The position numbers were made by a program, and so were the translations under genes. A stretch of DNA of 64,000 nt from assembly GCA_018436855.1 (NCBI GenBank), contig JAHDKO010000058.1, positions 62,001 through 126,000 on the forward strand, read 5' to 3'. Positions 1 through 8,564 of this stretch are shown here, piece after piece (position 1 is the first letter of the stretch; every line of letters starts with the position of its first letter). The DNA comes from Deltaproteobacteria bacterium. Lineage in GTDB: Bacteria; Desulfobacterota; Desulfomonilia; UBA1062. Below the pieces are notes generated by a model, which was given only the letters and a program-made list of their open reading frames with translations, was not told where the DNA came from and ran no database searches.

Positions 1-419
1 GGGCCCGGACCCGATCCGGTGCCCGAGAGCACGAGCCCTCTGAGCCTGTCCTGCGTCTGCTCCGTGAAGTTCATGGCGATGAGGCTTCCCATGGAGTGTC
101 CGAGGATGAAGTACGGGGTTTCGGGGAACTTCCGCCTGATGACCTCGTCCCTGAGCTGCCGCTCGTCGTTGATATACTCCTGGAAGCTGTTCACATAGGC
201 GCGCCTGCCCTCGCTCCTGCCGTGACCCCGATGGTCGTTGCCTGCAACGGCATAACCGGCGGCAAGGAGCTCATCCACCACATTCCCGTACCGGTTGATG
301 TGCTCGGCATATCCGTGGATCACCTGGACTACCGCCCTGGGCTTCCCGTCGGGAACCCAGACCTTCCAGTACAGGGAGAGCCCGTCGGGGGTCGTGAGCT
401 TTCCGTCTTCGGTGGACAT
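1..419 (-). CDS. alpha/beta hydrolase, monoacylglycerol-lipase-like (partial)
   Basis: Partial gene: the first 139 codons are present and the 3' part lies off the left edge. The ATG at 419 follows an AAGGAGG site at good spacing. The protein shows the hydrolase oxyanion segment HGYAEH (residues 35-40), the NDHRGHGRSEG block typical of the monoglyceride lipase/lysophospholipase branch (61-71), and the nucleophile elbow GHSMG with Ser109. The catalytic Asp and His would lie in the missing part. A cytoplasmic serine esterase or lysophospholipase is likely; the substrate is unknown. It is transcribed away from the acyl-CoA dehydrogenase, so the two share the 420-634 intergenic region and might share its operator, which is an inference. 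Confidence 0.85.
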   Translation of the reverse strand, partial: MSTEDGKLTTPDGLSLYWKVWVPDGKPRAVVQVIHGYAEHINRYGNVVDELLAAGYAVAGNDHRGHGRSEGRRAYVNSFQEYINDERQLRDEVIRRKFPETPYFILGHSMGSLIAMNFTEQTQDRLRGLVLSGTGSGPG

Positions 420-552
420 CGAGAACCTCCTTTTCATCTTGAATTCACACGCATAAAGAGATAATCTCACAAATTCACATTTCATACAATGGCAAAAGCT
501 TGAGTGATATCAGCCGAGAGTGCCTAATGCCGTCAAGATGCACGAAGTTTTG

Positions 553-598
553 TTGACAGGGAGCATGTTTGGCGTTATAAGAATGAATGCTCATTCAT
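553..598 (+). promoter_or_regulatory. sigma-70 promoter with overlapping TetR/FadR-type operator
   Basis: TTGACA at 553-558 is followed after 17 bases by TATAAG at 576-581. Just downstream lies a perfect inverted repeat, ATGAATG-CT-CATTCAT (583-598), which would sit over the transcription start. TGAATGA/TCATTCA half-sites are typical of TetR-family repressors of fatty-acid degradation such as Bacillus FadR. The site precedes an acyl-CoA dehydrogenase, which fits repression relieved by acyl-CoA. No TetR gene is in the window. Confidence 0.7.
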
Positions 599-634
599 AA
601 CAGAATGTAAAGACCATTAAGTAAGGAGGGTATT

Positions 635-2455
635 ATGGCAAGTCAATGGGTAGACATGAGGGATATGAAGTTCTTGATCCACGAAGTGTTCAAGATCGAC
701 GAACTCCTCGGAAAGGCCCCTTATGAGGATCATGACGGCGACATGATAGACATGGTTCTCACCGAGGGGGAGAAGCTCACCGAAAACGAGATCGCTCCCA
801 CGTATCCCGACGAGGTGAACCGGAAACCGGTTGAGGCCAGGTTCGAAAACGGGCAAGTGTATGCCCCCGAGTCATACAAGAGGCTCTGGCAGCTCTATGC
901 AGAAGGCGGCTGGCTTGGAACCTCCGACCCGTACGATGTCGGCGGCCAGGGCCTGCCCCTTATCGTGAGTGCGGCCGCTGCGAACATGTTCCTCTCGGGC
1001 AACCAGGCGTTTCTTATGTACCCCGGTCTTACCCACGGTGCCGCACGCCTTGTCTATGACTTCTTCCAGCATCCCTTGAGGGACATCACCCTGCAGAAGA
1101 TGTTCGACGGTTCCTGGGCAGGCACCATGTGCCTCACCGAGCCGGGCGCCGGTTCCGACGTGGGCGCGCTCAAAACCACGGCCAAGAGGAATCCCGATGG
1201 CACCTTCTCCATCACCGGCACCAAGTGCTTCATCTCCGCGGGCGACCATGACCTGACCGAGAACATCATCCATCCGGTGCTGGCCAGGATCGAGGGCGAC
1301 CCGAGCGGGACCAAGGGCATCTCCATCTTCGTGGTTCCCAAGGTCAGGTACAACGAAGACGGCTCCCTGGGCGAGCCCAATGACGTGAGCACCGGCAACA
1401 TCGAGAGCAAGATGGGCATCCACGGCAACGCCACCTGTACGCTCAACTTCGGTGAGAACGGCAAGTGCATCGGCTACCTCATGGGCGAGGAACGCGAAGG
1501 CATGAAGATCATGTTCCACATGATGAACGAAGAGCGCCAGGGCGTGGGCATGATGGGCGTGGCCCTGTCCACCGCCGCTTACCTCCATGCGCTTTCCTAT
1601 GCCAAGGAGCGCATGCAGGGCTGCAACGTCATGAACATGAAAGACCCCAACGCTCCCCAGGTCCCGATCATCCAGCACCCGGATGTCAGAAGGATGCTGC
1701 TCAAGATGAAGTCCATGACCGAGGCCATCAGGGCTCTGTCATTCTACTGCTACTATGCCATGGACAGAAGGGTCGCCGCTGCCGACGACGCCGAGAGGGA
1801 CAAGTGGCAGGGCATCATCGAGGTGCTCACCCCCCTGGTGAAGTCCTACTGCACCGACGTGGGCGACGACGTGACCAAGATCGCCATCCAGACCTACGGC
1901 GGATACGGCTTCTGCAGGGAGTATCCGGTCGAGCAGATGGCTCGTGACAACAAGATCAACACGATCTACGAAGGCACCAACGGCATCCAGGCCCTGGACC
2001 TCCTGGGCAGGAAGCTCGGTATGAAAAAGGGCTTGTACTTTATGAACCTGCTGGGCGAGACCCAGGCAGAAATCGCCAAGGCCAAGAACAACGAGAACTT
2101 CAAGGAAGAAGCGGCAATCGTGGAGCAGGCCCTGAACAAGTGCGCCGAGACGGCCATGACCTTCAGCTCGCTCATCCGCTCCAACCCCTTCATCCCGCTC
2201 ATCGGTGCATACGACTACCTGAACTGCCTCTCCGAAGCGCTGTGCGGCTGGTTCCACATCTGGATGGCCAATGTGGCCACCGAGAAGCTGGCGGCCAATC
2301 CCGGCGAGAAGGACAAGGCGTTCTACACCGGCAAGATCGAGGGCGCGAAGTTCTACATCAACCGCACCACGGCACTCGTTCCGGCCAAGTGCGAGACCCT
2401 CGTGAAAGACGAGATCAGCGCGGTGAGAATCCCGGACGAGGCGTTCGCCGTCTAG
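635..2455 (+). CDS. acyl-CoA dehydrogenase, long (DmdC-like) form
   Basis: FAD-dependent oxidation of an acyl-CoA to the 2-enoyl-CoA. At 606 residues it is about 200 longer than classic acyl-CoA dehydrogenases and matches the long subgroup with an extra C-terminal domain, which includes 3-methylmercaptopropionyl-CoA dehydrogenases (DmdC). The flavin signature region CLTEPGAGSDVGALKT is visible, and the catalytic base is probably Glu446 in YEGTNGIQALD. The ATG at 635 follows TAAGGAGGG. The gene is monocistronic, with its own promoter/operator and an intrinsic terminator. The true substrate cannot be read from sequence; medium or long fatty acyl-CoA or a branched acid are all possible. Confidence 0.92.
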   Translation: MASQWVDMRDMKFLIHEVFKIDELLGKAPYEDHDGDMIDMVLTEGEKLTENEIAPTYPDEVNRKPVEARFENGQVYAPESYKRLWQLYAEGGWLGTSDPYDVGGQGLPLIVSAAAANMFLSGNQAFLMYPGLTHGAARLVYDFFQHPLRDITLQKMFDGSWAGTMCLTEPGAGSDVGALKTTAKRNPDGTFSITGTKCFISAGDHDLTENIIHPVLARIEGDPSGTKGISIFVVPKVRYNEDGSLGEPNDVSTGNIESKMGIHGNATCTLNFGENGKCIGYLMGEEREGMKIMFHMMNEERQGVGMMGVALSTAAYLHALSYAKERMQGCNVMNMKDPNAPQVPIIQHPDVRRMLLKMKSMTEAIRALSFYCYYAMDRRVAAADDAERDKWQGIIEVLTPLVKSYCTDVGDDVTKIAIQTYGGYGFCREYPVEQMARDNKINTIYEGTNGIQALDLLGRKLGMKKGLYFMNLLGETQAEIAKAKNNENFKEEAAIVEQALNKCAETAMTFSSLIRSNPFIPLIGAYDYLNCLSEALCGWFHIWMANVATEKLAANPGEKDKAFYTGKIEGAKFYINRTTALVPAKCETLVKDEISAVRIPDEAFAV

Positions 2456-2477
2456 TCACCACTGTATCCGGAAACTA

Positions 2478-2516
2478 AAAAGCGGGGAGGCTTGAAGAAG
2501 CCTCTCCGCTTTTTTA
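2478..2516 (+). terminator. intrinsic terminator of the acyl-CoA dehydrogenase
   Basis: GC-rich stem: AAGCGGGGAGGCTT pairs with AAGCCTCTCCGCTT around a GAAG loop, followed by a T tract. It lies 23 bases after the stop codon. Confidence 0.92.
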
Positions 2517-2656
2517 TTCAACCCCGTGGGGGGAAGAAGGGCAAGGGGGCGGTACCCCTTTCATGCAGCCGGCCGCAAGGCGCTGTGGAATGGTTTTCCT
2601 GCATGCCGCGATTGGCCGGCAGGGACTGCCCGCGCTTTCAGAACGGATCGGCCCTG

Positions 2657-3130
2657 TTACTTTTCACCCCGATACACGCCGCCGTATTCCTCCGTGGTGA
2701 GAGGCTCTCCTTCCCTATGGAGCTCTCCGGCCCTGATCCGGGAGATGAACAGGGTGTGATCCCCGGTGTCCAGGGCTCGTTCCACCTCGCAGTCCAGATA
2801 TCCCAAGGCGCTTACGAGCACCGGGTTGCCGTGGGGAGAAAATCCGAACTCGACCCCATCGAGCCTTTTTTTCCAGTCCGGGATCTTGAACTTTTTTATC
2901 GAGGCCAAGGCATCCTGCGGTAAAACATTGATGGTGAACTTCCCGGCGCTAAGCATCTGGGAGCGTGAAAGGCGGTTGTTCCTGACAGCCACGGCCACCA
3001 GGGGAGGTTCGTGGGAACACTGGGAGACCCATGAGGCGACCATGCCGTTGTACCCGCCGTCCGCGGTGATGGTGATGAGGTAGATACCGTAGTGGAATTT
3101 ATCGAGAACATCCTGCCACGACTGTTCCAT
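2657..3130 (-). CDS. flavin reductase family protein (FMN-binding split barrel)
   Basis: 157 residues. The ATG at 3130 follows GGGAGG; a longer in-frame reading without that site was rejected. The sequence has the usual order of the flavin-reductase-like fold: an N-terminal YGIYLITI strand, the GMVASWVSQCS segment, PPLVAVAVRNNRLS, and the late GDHTLFISRI strand. Such proteins bind FMN and either reduce free flavin with NAD(P)H or pass electrons to a rubredoxin or oxygenase partner. Here there is no fused rubredoxin domain and no obvious partner next door. It is transcribed towards the dehydrogenase terminator. The physiological acceptor is unknown. Confidence 0.82.
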   Translation of the reverse strand: MEQSWQDVLDKFHYGIYLITITADGGYNGMVASWVSQCSHEPPLVAVAVRNNRLSRSQMLSAGKFTINVLPQDALASIKKFKIPDWKKRLDGVEFGFSPHGNPVLVSALGYLDCEVERALDTGDHTLFISRIRAGELHREGEPLTTEEYGGVYRGEK

Positions 3131-3407
3131 GATCCCGCCTCCCTGTCTTTTCATATAAGGTCCGGGAGAGCGAAAAAAAAGACTTGTACAACTACGAGCG
3201 ATATTTTGTCGTATCTCCCTTTCATGGCAGCGTAGCGCCCCGGGGGTTTCATTTCCACGGGGGGAGGGTGGATCGATCCCGCGGCAGCCTCGCCCGCCGC
3301 TGTATACACTCTCCATACGTCCTTGGCGTGAGAGGCCCAGCTTCGGCCAGGGGCATGAATTCCGATCCCGCAGCCGGTGCCCTGCTCTGTCGAAAGAGGG
3401 TTGCCGG

Positions 3408-4436
3408 TTACCCTGTCCCCCGATCGTCCCCCCATACCGGGTGCCTCCTGGCCGCGAGCCTGATGAGGCGGCTTCCCATCTCGCCATACGAGAAGCCGGC
3501 AAGCTCGGCGGCACAGGCCATGCTCGCGTCCTCACTGATATCTGCGTTGGGATTCACGTCGAGGATAAAGAACAGGCCGTCTTGATACCGCACGTCGATA
3601 CGCGCGTAGTCCCGGCACCCGACGGCATGGTAGGCTGCCGAGCAGACCGTTTCCAGCCGATGGAGCTCCTCACGGCCGAGGGGGGCGGGCAGCAGGGTCC
3701 GGATCTTTTCATACGGATCCGACCCGGGGACGAATTTGGCCTCAAAGGTGCAGAGCCGGTCGTGGATGTCCTGGAAGACGGAGAAATCCATCTCGGCGGG
3801 CGGCAGCACTTCCAGCTTCCCGTTTCCCCAGAGGGAAACATGGAATTCGCGGCCGTCGATAAAGTCTTCGACGATGGCGGGCTGCCGATAGGCATCGAGA
3901 ATATAGGCGATTCTCTTAAGGAGGTCATCCCGGTTCGTGACCACGGAATCCCGGGTGATTCCCTCACTGCAGTGCTCGTTTACAGGTTTGACGATGGCCG
4001 GGAAACGATTCCATCCGTCGGAATCAGGCCGGGTGCAGAGGCGCCACCCGGGCGTGGGGATGCCGGAAAGATCGAGAATTTTCTTCACGCGGTACTTGTT
4101 CTGGGACAGGGCGAGCGTGGATGCGCCGGCCCCGGTGAACACGAATCCCTGCCGCTCCATGACGTCGGCCGCCATCCATTCGCTGTGCGGCACGCCCGGG
4201 ATGCTCTCGCACCAGTTGAGGACGATGTGCTCCAGAGGGCGGTAGGGACTCAGGTGTTCCGCGATGTCATCGTTTTCGACGGAAAGAAAGGACATGGGGT
4301 GTCCGACTTCCGCAATCGCCCGGCCGAGGCGGTTCGATATCGATACCACCTCATCTCTGTCCTGCGCAGCCCAGGCGGGATCCATGTTGTATACGACCAG
4401 CACCGGCACCTGTGCAGGATCGATGTCTACGGGCAC
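3408..4436 (-). CDS. D-alanine--D-alanine ligase-like ATP-grasp protein
   Basis: 342 residues starting from GTG at 4436 behind GGAGG. The C-terminal two thirds has the ATP-grasp layout: a lysine-containing FPAIVKPVNEHCSEGI strand/loop, IVEDFIDGREFHVSL, YARIDVRYQDGLFFILDVNPNADIS with the metal-binding D and N residues. This matches the D-Ala-D-Ala ligase superfamily, but the N-terminal domain differs from canonical Ddl. A second, canonical ddl lies at 52812-53921, so this copy is unlikely to be the housekeeping peptidoglycan enzyme. It may join other amino acids or build a small peptide. It is preceded by its own promoter (4483-4511). Confidence 0.75.
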   Translation of the reverse strand: MPVDIDPAQVPVLVVYNMDPAWAAQDRDEVVSISNRLGRAIAEVGHPMSFLSVENDDIAEHLSPYRPLEHIVLNWCESIPGVPHSEWMAADVMERQGFVFTGAGASTLALSQNKYRVKKILDLSGIPTPGWRLCTRPDSDGWNRFPAIVKPVNEHCSEGITRDSVVTNRDDLLKRIAYILDAYRQPAIVEDFIDGREFHVSLWGNGKLEVLPPAEMDFSVFQDIHDRLCTFEAKFVPGSDPYEKIRTLLPAPLGREELHRLETVCSAAYHAVGCRDYARIDVRYQDGLFFILDVNPNADISEDASMACAAELAGFSYGEMGSRLIRLAARRHPVWGDDRGTG

Positions 4437-4482
4437 CTTTAACCTCCAGAGCTGTTTTTTTCACCGCTGTTTCTTTGTTTCC

Positions 4483-4511
4483 CTTATAATAAAAAAGAGG
4501 TTAAGAATCAA
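4483..4511 (-). promoter_or_regulatory. sigma-70-like promoter for the ATP-grasp gene
   Basis: Read on the minus strand: TTGATT (4511-4506), 17-base spacer, TATAAG (4488-4483), in an AT-rich stretch about 50 bases before the GTG start. Confidence 0.6.
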
Positions 4512-4664
4512 TATGATAGATGGATAGATATGGAAGTGGTCAAAGGGACGGTGTGAACAGCCACAACTGCGGATTTTACGGGAGTTCGTGCCGGCAGAAA
4601 GGATCGGAACAGGCGGGAAATAACCAACGGACTTATTATGCGTTATTTATATCAGGCAGGCACT

Positions 4665-5270
4665 TCACGTCCCGAAGGCTTCCACATAATCATCGATGGA
4701 GGCGAGGATGACTGCCTGCGCATGGTGTTTCCCGTACGGAGTGCATACCTGCACGGTGTTTTCCGGTCTCCCCATGCGCTTGTAGGTGGAGAAGTAATGA
4801 ACGAGCTGGTCGACGGCTGCAGAGGGTAGATGTTCCAGCTCGGCGGCCCCGTTCCAGGCGGCGTCCCCGACGAGAACGCCGACGATCTTGTCGTCAGCGG
4901 TCTCTGCATCGAGCATGGGGATGCCGCCAACTACCCGTGCGCTCAGAAGAACCTCGGACTTGTTGATGGCATGGCTCGATATCACGCAGATATCCAACGG
5001 GTCTTCATCGCCGCGCCGTGCGCCCGGCATCAGCGAAGCGACTCTCCGGCCGGCAAAGGTGCGGGGGATGAACCCGTACACGGAAGGAGGCAGGGACGAG
5101 GAGTACTGCGGCCGGTCGATGCGCAGGAATCCGGAAATCTTGTCGATCTCGTACTTGACGTGATCAAAGGGGGTGATCTCAACGAAAACCGTGACCACCT
5201 TCGGCGTGTCCGGGCCCGGCGAGAGCCCGTGCCATGGATGGGGCCTCCACTGTGAATGTTCTCTGGTCAT
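4665..5270 (-). CDS. ppa: inorganic pyrophosphatase (family I, soluble)
   Basis: Hydrolyses diphosphate to two phosphates in the cytoplasm, pulling biosynthetic reactions forward. At 201 residues it has the usual family I length plus a short N-terminal extension. Visible motifs are the EITPFDHVKYEID strand (31-43), YGFIPRT (65-71) and the metal-binding signature GDEDPLD with Asp88, Asp90 and Asp93, and the late YFSTYK segment. The ATG at 5270 has no strong ribosome site; no better in-frame start is seen nearby. It is followed on the same strand by the ATP-grasp gene but separated from it by 228 bases that contain that gene's promoter. Confidence 0.9.
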   Translation of the reverse strand: MTREHSQWRPHPWHGLSPGPDTPKVVTVFVEITPFDHVKYEIDKISGFLRIDRPQYSSSLPPSVYGFIPRTFAGRRVASLMPGARRGDEDPLDICVISSHAINKSEVLLSARVVGGIPMLDAETADDKIVGVLVGDAAWNGAAELEHLPSAAVDQLVHYFSTYKRMGRPENTVQVCTPYGKHHAQAVILASIDDYVEAFGT

Positions 5271-5321
5271 CTTTGTCTGGTTCTCCTGTCCCTATAAGCG
5301 GCTCATGGGCATCGCCGGGAC

Positions 5322-5987
5322 CTACCGCGGGCTCGAACGGCTCTGCGAGAGGAGCCAGGAATAGATCCGGTCGTCCGCATAGGCAGATGTTGCAGCACCC
5401 ACGTGATCCAGTCCCTGATCGAGGTAAACCCGGTCTCCCGTATTCCCCTCACCGGCGTCCCCGAGACCCAGGGTCCGGATGAACGCTGCCCGGTGCCAGC
5501 GGGAAACCTCGCCGAAGGAGAGCCATATGGGAAGCCCCGGGTCCTTTTGCGGGATTCTGGTGGGATCGACCGGCCACAGGGCAGCCCAGAGTCCGGGAAC
5601 GAGATCGGCGAGATCGAAGACGCCGTTACCCCCGAAGCTGAACCCGGTCAGATAAGTCCGGCCGGGATCTCCGCAGTAGTCTGCCTGGAGGCTCTGGACG
5701 ATCTGCCTGATGGAGTCCGCATAGCGATACCACACGTCACCGCCCGGATGGGGGAGCTGGGGGGCGATGACGATGAAACGCTCAAGAGCCATGGGCGATC
5801 CGATCTTTCTGAGCGGGCCGTGCCGGGACAAAGCCCGGTGGATCTCTGACGGCGCTGCCTCATCGTAGCCGTGGAGGAAGCAGATAACCGGCCGGAGGGC
5901 CCTTTCCGGTCCGCCTCCGATGGGTATGGACAGGAGGGAGCGAAGCGGCGATGACTCTATCAGGACAAGCCGGTGTCCGCCCACCAT
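5322..5987 (-). CDS. alpha/beta hydrolase (esterase/phospholipase-like)
   Basis: 221 residues from the ATG at 5987, which follows GGAGG about 10 bases upstream and lies downstream of the promoter at 6040-6068. The reading frame stays open to 6068, but an upstream start would precede the likely transcription start. Features are an HG oxyanion motif after strand 3 (FLHGYD, 38-43), the nucleophile elbow GFSFGG with Ser117, and a C-terminal DQGLDHVGAATSAY segment that supplies the His. It resembles small carboxylesterases/phospholipases and poly-ester depolymerase-like hydrolases. Probably cytoplasmic, as no signal peptide is seen. Substrate unknown. Confidence 0.72.
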   Translation of the reverse strand: MVGGHRLVLIESSPLRSLLSIPIGGGPERALRPVICFLHGYDEAAPSEIHRALSRHGPLRKIGSPMALERFIVIAPQLPHPGGDVWYRYADSIRQIVQSLQADYCGDPGRTYLTGFSFGGNGVFDLADLVPGLWAALWPVDPTRIPQKDPGLPIWLSFGEVSRWHRAAFIRTLGLGDAGEGNTGDRVYLDQGLDHVGAATSAYADDRIYSWLLSQSRSSPR

Positions 5988-6039
5988 TGTCAAAAAGCCT
6001 CCGTTGTTTTTCGACGCGACAGACGCGCCTCTTGAGCTA

Positions 6040-6068
6040 TGTATAGAAGACAGAGACCGCAAAGGCAA
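6040..6068 (-). promoter_or_regulatory. sigma-70-like promoter for the esterase
   Basis: On the minus strand: TTGCCT (6068-6063), 17-base spacer, TATACA (6045-6040). Predicted start near 6033, about 45 bases before the chosen ATG. The rest of 6069-6285 shows no convincing gene or terminator. Confidence 0.55.
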
Positions 6069-6285
6069 TACACGGGTGATCTCTGCCGGGAACTGACCGT
6101 GAAGGGAAAAGGCGGCGCCGGTTCTTCGCCCTTTGGTGGCCGGATCCGGGAGGCGCAGGGAGATGTACCCTGAAGGGAATAAGTACCAGCCCCTACGACC
6201 CGGGCCGGCGCGAGAGATTTCTCAGGACAGGTGCGCGCACCTTCAAGCGAGGCGATCGCTTGGGAAAGCCCGGCACTTGGATCGT

Positions 6286-7272
6286 TCAGACGCCGCGCAG
6301 TCCGAGTTTCCCTCTTCCCAGGAGGTCGTGGAGATGAACCACGCCCAGAAGCTCGCAATGGCCGTCCGACACCACGAGCGAGGTGATCTGAAATTTTTCC
6401 ATCATGTCCAGGGCGTCCAAGGCCAGCTTGTCATCTGCGATGCTCTTGGGCCTGGGGCTCATGACCTCCCGTGCCGTGAGGTCCTTCAGGTCGATGCCGG
6501 ACTTCAGGATCGCACGGCGCAGGTCGCCGTCGGTGATGATTCCCTCGATACGGTCCCGGGCTCCTACGAGGGTGAAGCCCAGGGACTTTTGGGTCATCTC
6601 GACGATGGCCTCGTGCAGCGGTGTTTCCGGGGGCACGAGCGGAATCTTGTCTCCGGTGATCATGATCTGGGATATCCGGTACATGAGCTGTTTGCCGAGC
6701 TCGCCTGCCGGATGGATCATCCTGAAGGCGTCCCGGTTGAACCCCTTGATGTGGGAGAGCACCACAGCCAGGGCGTCGCCGAGCGCGAGCTGGGCCGTGG
6801 TCGAGGAGGTGGGCGCAAGGCCCAGGTTGCATGCCTCGCGGTCCACTGTGCACGAAAGCGTCACATCGGCCTGCCTGGCCAGAGGAGACTCCGTGTTGCC
6901 GGTGATCGCGATGACGGGAATGCCGAGGCTCTTCAGCGGAGGGAGGAGGTTCAGGATCTCGCCCGTCTTCCCGCTGTTGGAAAGCACAACGGCTGCATCC
7001 TGGGGCATGATCGTGCCCAGGTCGCCGTGGAGCCCGTCCACCGGATGCATGAATACTGCAGGCGTGCCGATGCTCACCATAGTGGAGGCGATCTTCCGGG
7101 CGATGATCCCGGACTTGCCGACACCGGTCAGGATCACCTTGCCCTTGAGATCCGCCACGATCCGCACCGCCTCGGCGAACGGTTCGCCGATCTGCCCCAC
7201 GATCCCTTCCAGCCCCAGAATCTCGGTTCGGAGAGCCTCCCTGCCAAGTTCAATGATCTGCTGTGAATTCAT
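6286..7272 (-). CDS. kdsD: D-arabinose-5-phosphate isomerase
   Basis: Interconverts D-ribulose 5-phosphate and D-arabinose 5-phosphate, the first committed step towards Kdo for lipopolysaccharide. 328 residues: an N-terminal SIS domain (about 1-200, with LTGVGKSGIIARKIASTMVS and the SNSGKTGEI phosphosugar loop) and two C-terminal CBS domains (about 205-328, VMSPRPKSIADD). Length and architecture are standard for KdsD. Its start overlaps the rimO stop by four bases (ATGA), so it is the last gene of the receiver-glgC-rimO-kdsD run. It supports a Gram-negative outer membrane. Confidence 0.95.
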   Translation of the reverse strand: MNSQQIIELGREALRTEILGLEGIVGQIGEPFAEAVRIVADLKGKVILTGVGKSGIIARKIASTMVSIGTPAVFMHPVDGLHGDLGTIMPQDAAVVLSNSGKTGEILNLLPPLKSLGIPVIAITGNTESPLARQADVTLSCTVDREACNLGLAPTSSTTAQLALGDALAVVLSHIKGFNRDAFRMIHPAGELGKQLMYRISQIMITGDKIPLVPPETPLHEAIVEMTQKSLGFTLVGARDRIEGIITDGDLRRAILKSGIDLKDLTAREVMSPRPKSIADDKLALDALDMMEKFQITSLVVSDGHCELLGVVHLHDLLGRGKLGLRGV

Positions 7273-8555
7273 GCGATTCTCCCGATAAGATCGTACTCCA
7301 TTGTATCGGTTATCTCAACCTCGGAAAAGGTCCCGAACGAGGGTGTTCCTTCCGTGATGATCACCATGCCGTCCACCTCCGGCGCCTGGAACGGAGCCCT
7401 GCCGGCCAGCAGGAGCTCGGTCTCCGGGTGGTACCCCTCCACCAGCACCGGGATCTTCTCTCCTACCAGGGAGGCAAGCCTTCTGCGGGAGACGTCCTGC
7501 TGAATCTCCATGATCCGGTCTCTGCGGGCGTTTTTCACCTCCTGTGGGATCTCGCCGCCGAGCGATGCGCTCCTGGTGCCCTCTTCCGCGGAGTAGGCAA
7601 ACACCCCCAGGTGATCGATGTGCCCCTGCCGGATGAACTCTTCGAGCTCGCCGAAGGCCTGCTCGTCTTCGCCGGGATGTCCCACCATGACGGTCGACCT
7701 GATCCAGATGTCCGGATAGAGGTCATCCAGCAGGCGAAGGGCCTTGCGGACCGCATCGGCCCCTCCTCTGCGGCCCATGGCCTTCAGGACCGTCTCCGAG
7801 ACATGCTGGATGGGCAGATCGAGGTAGGGAACCACCTTGGGGTTGTCCCGCATGGCCGCCACGAGCGGCTCGTCCAGGGAGGCGGGGTGCATGTACATGA
7901 GCCTGATCCATTGGATGTCCTCGATGCGCGATATGTCCTTCAGGAGAGAGGAGAGAGGCGGGTACCCCTCGATGTCGCGGCCGTAGCCGCCCAGATCCTG
8001 TGCCACGAGGATGATTTCCTTCACACCGGAGGCGGCCAGGTCTCTGCACTCATCGACGATATCCCGGGGAGGCTTGCTGACCAGCTCCCCCCGTAAGGAA
8101 GGGATCAGGCAGTAGCTGCAGTTGTTCGAGCAGCCCTCGCTCACCTTGACATAGGCGCTTGCGCCCGTGGCGGCGTACGATCGTCTCACCACCCCGGCAA
8201 ACTCCGGCGCCAGATAGTGGGCATCCGATTCAAGCGCGTGGACGAGCCGGTCATAGGTGCCCGGGCCGGCAAAGAGCCTGACCTCGGGCAGCTCTTCGAG
8301 CAGCTCTTCTCCATAGCGGCTCACCAGGCACCCCGTGCAGACGACCTCCTTTCCCTCCTCAAGATAGCCGAGCAGGGTCTGGATGGACTCTTCCACCGAC
8401 TCGGTGAGGAACGCGCAGGTGTTCACCACGATGGTGTCGGCCTTGCCGGGATCGGATTCGAGGGAATATCCGGCCGCCAGGAGGCGCTGACAGATATACT
8501 CCGAGTCCACGAGATTTTTCGGACAGCCGAGGCTCACCAGTGCGATGCGTTTCAT
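7269..8555 (-). CDS. rimO: ribosomal protein S12 methylthiotransferase
   Basis: Radical SAM enzyme that adds a methylthio group to an aspartate of ribosomal protein S12. 428 residues with the full MTTase layout: N-terminal UPF0004 domain with cluster cysteines Cys11 (LGCPKN), Cys47 (NTCAFL) and Cys76 (CTGCL); a radical SAM CxxxCxxC with Cys142, Cys146 and Cys149 (GCSNNCSYC); and a C-terminal TRAM domain (after about 360). RimO rather than MiaB is favoured by the MKRIALVSLGCPKNLVDSE start. It begins nine bases after glgC ends and overlaps kdsD. Confidence 0.95.
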   Translation of the reverse strand: MKRIALVSLGCPKNLVDSEYICQRLLAAGYSLESDPGKADTIVVNTCAFLTESVEESIQTLLGYLEEGKEVVCTGCLVSRYGEELLEELPEVRLFAGPGTYDRLVHALESDAHYLAPEFAGVVRRSYAATGASAYVKVSEGCSNNCSYCLIPSLRGELVSKPPRDIVDECRDLAASGVKEIILVAQDLGGYGRDIEGYPPLSSLLKDISRIEDIQWIRLMYMHPASLDEPLVAAMRDNPKVVPYLDLPIQHVSETVLKAMGRRGGADAVRKALRLLDDLYPDIWIRSTVMVGHPGEDEQAFGELEEFIRQGHIDHLGVFAYSAEEGTRSASLGGEIPQEVKNARRDRIMEIQQDVSRRRLASLVGEKIPVLVEGYHPETELLLAGRAPFQAPEVDGMVIITEGTPSFGTFSEVEITDTMEYDLIGRIA

Positions 8556-8564
8556 GCAACGAGG

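Noticed and set aside
872-1678. Long open frame on the minus strand inside the acyl-CoA dehydrogenase
   Set aside because: High-GC antisense shadow with no ribosome site and no recognisable protein; the plus-strand gene is unmistakable.
2657-3535. Longer version of the flavin reductase starting at 3535
   Set aside because: The upstream 135 codons are Arg/Pro/Gly-rich with no ribosome site and overlap the neighbouring gene; the ATG at 3130 has a clear GGGAGG.
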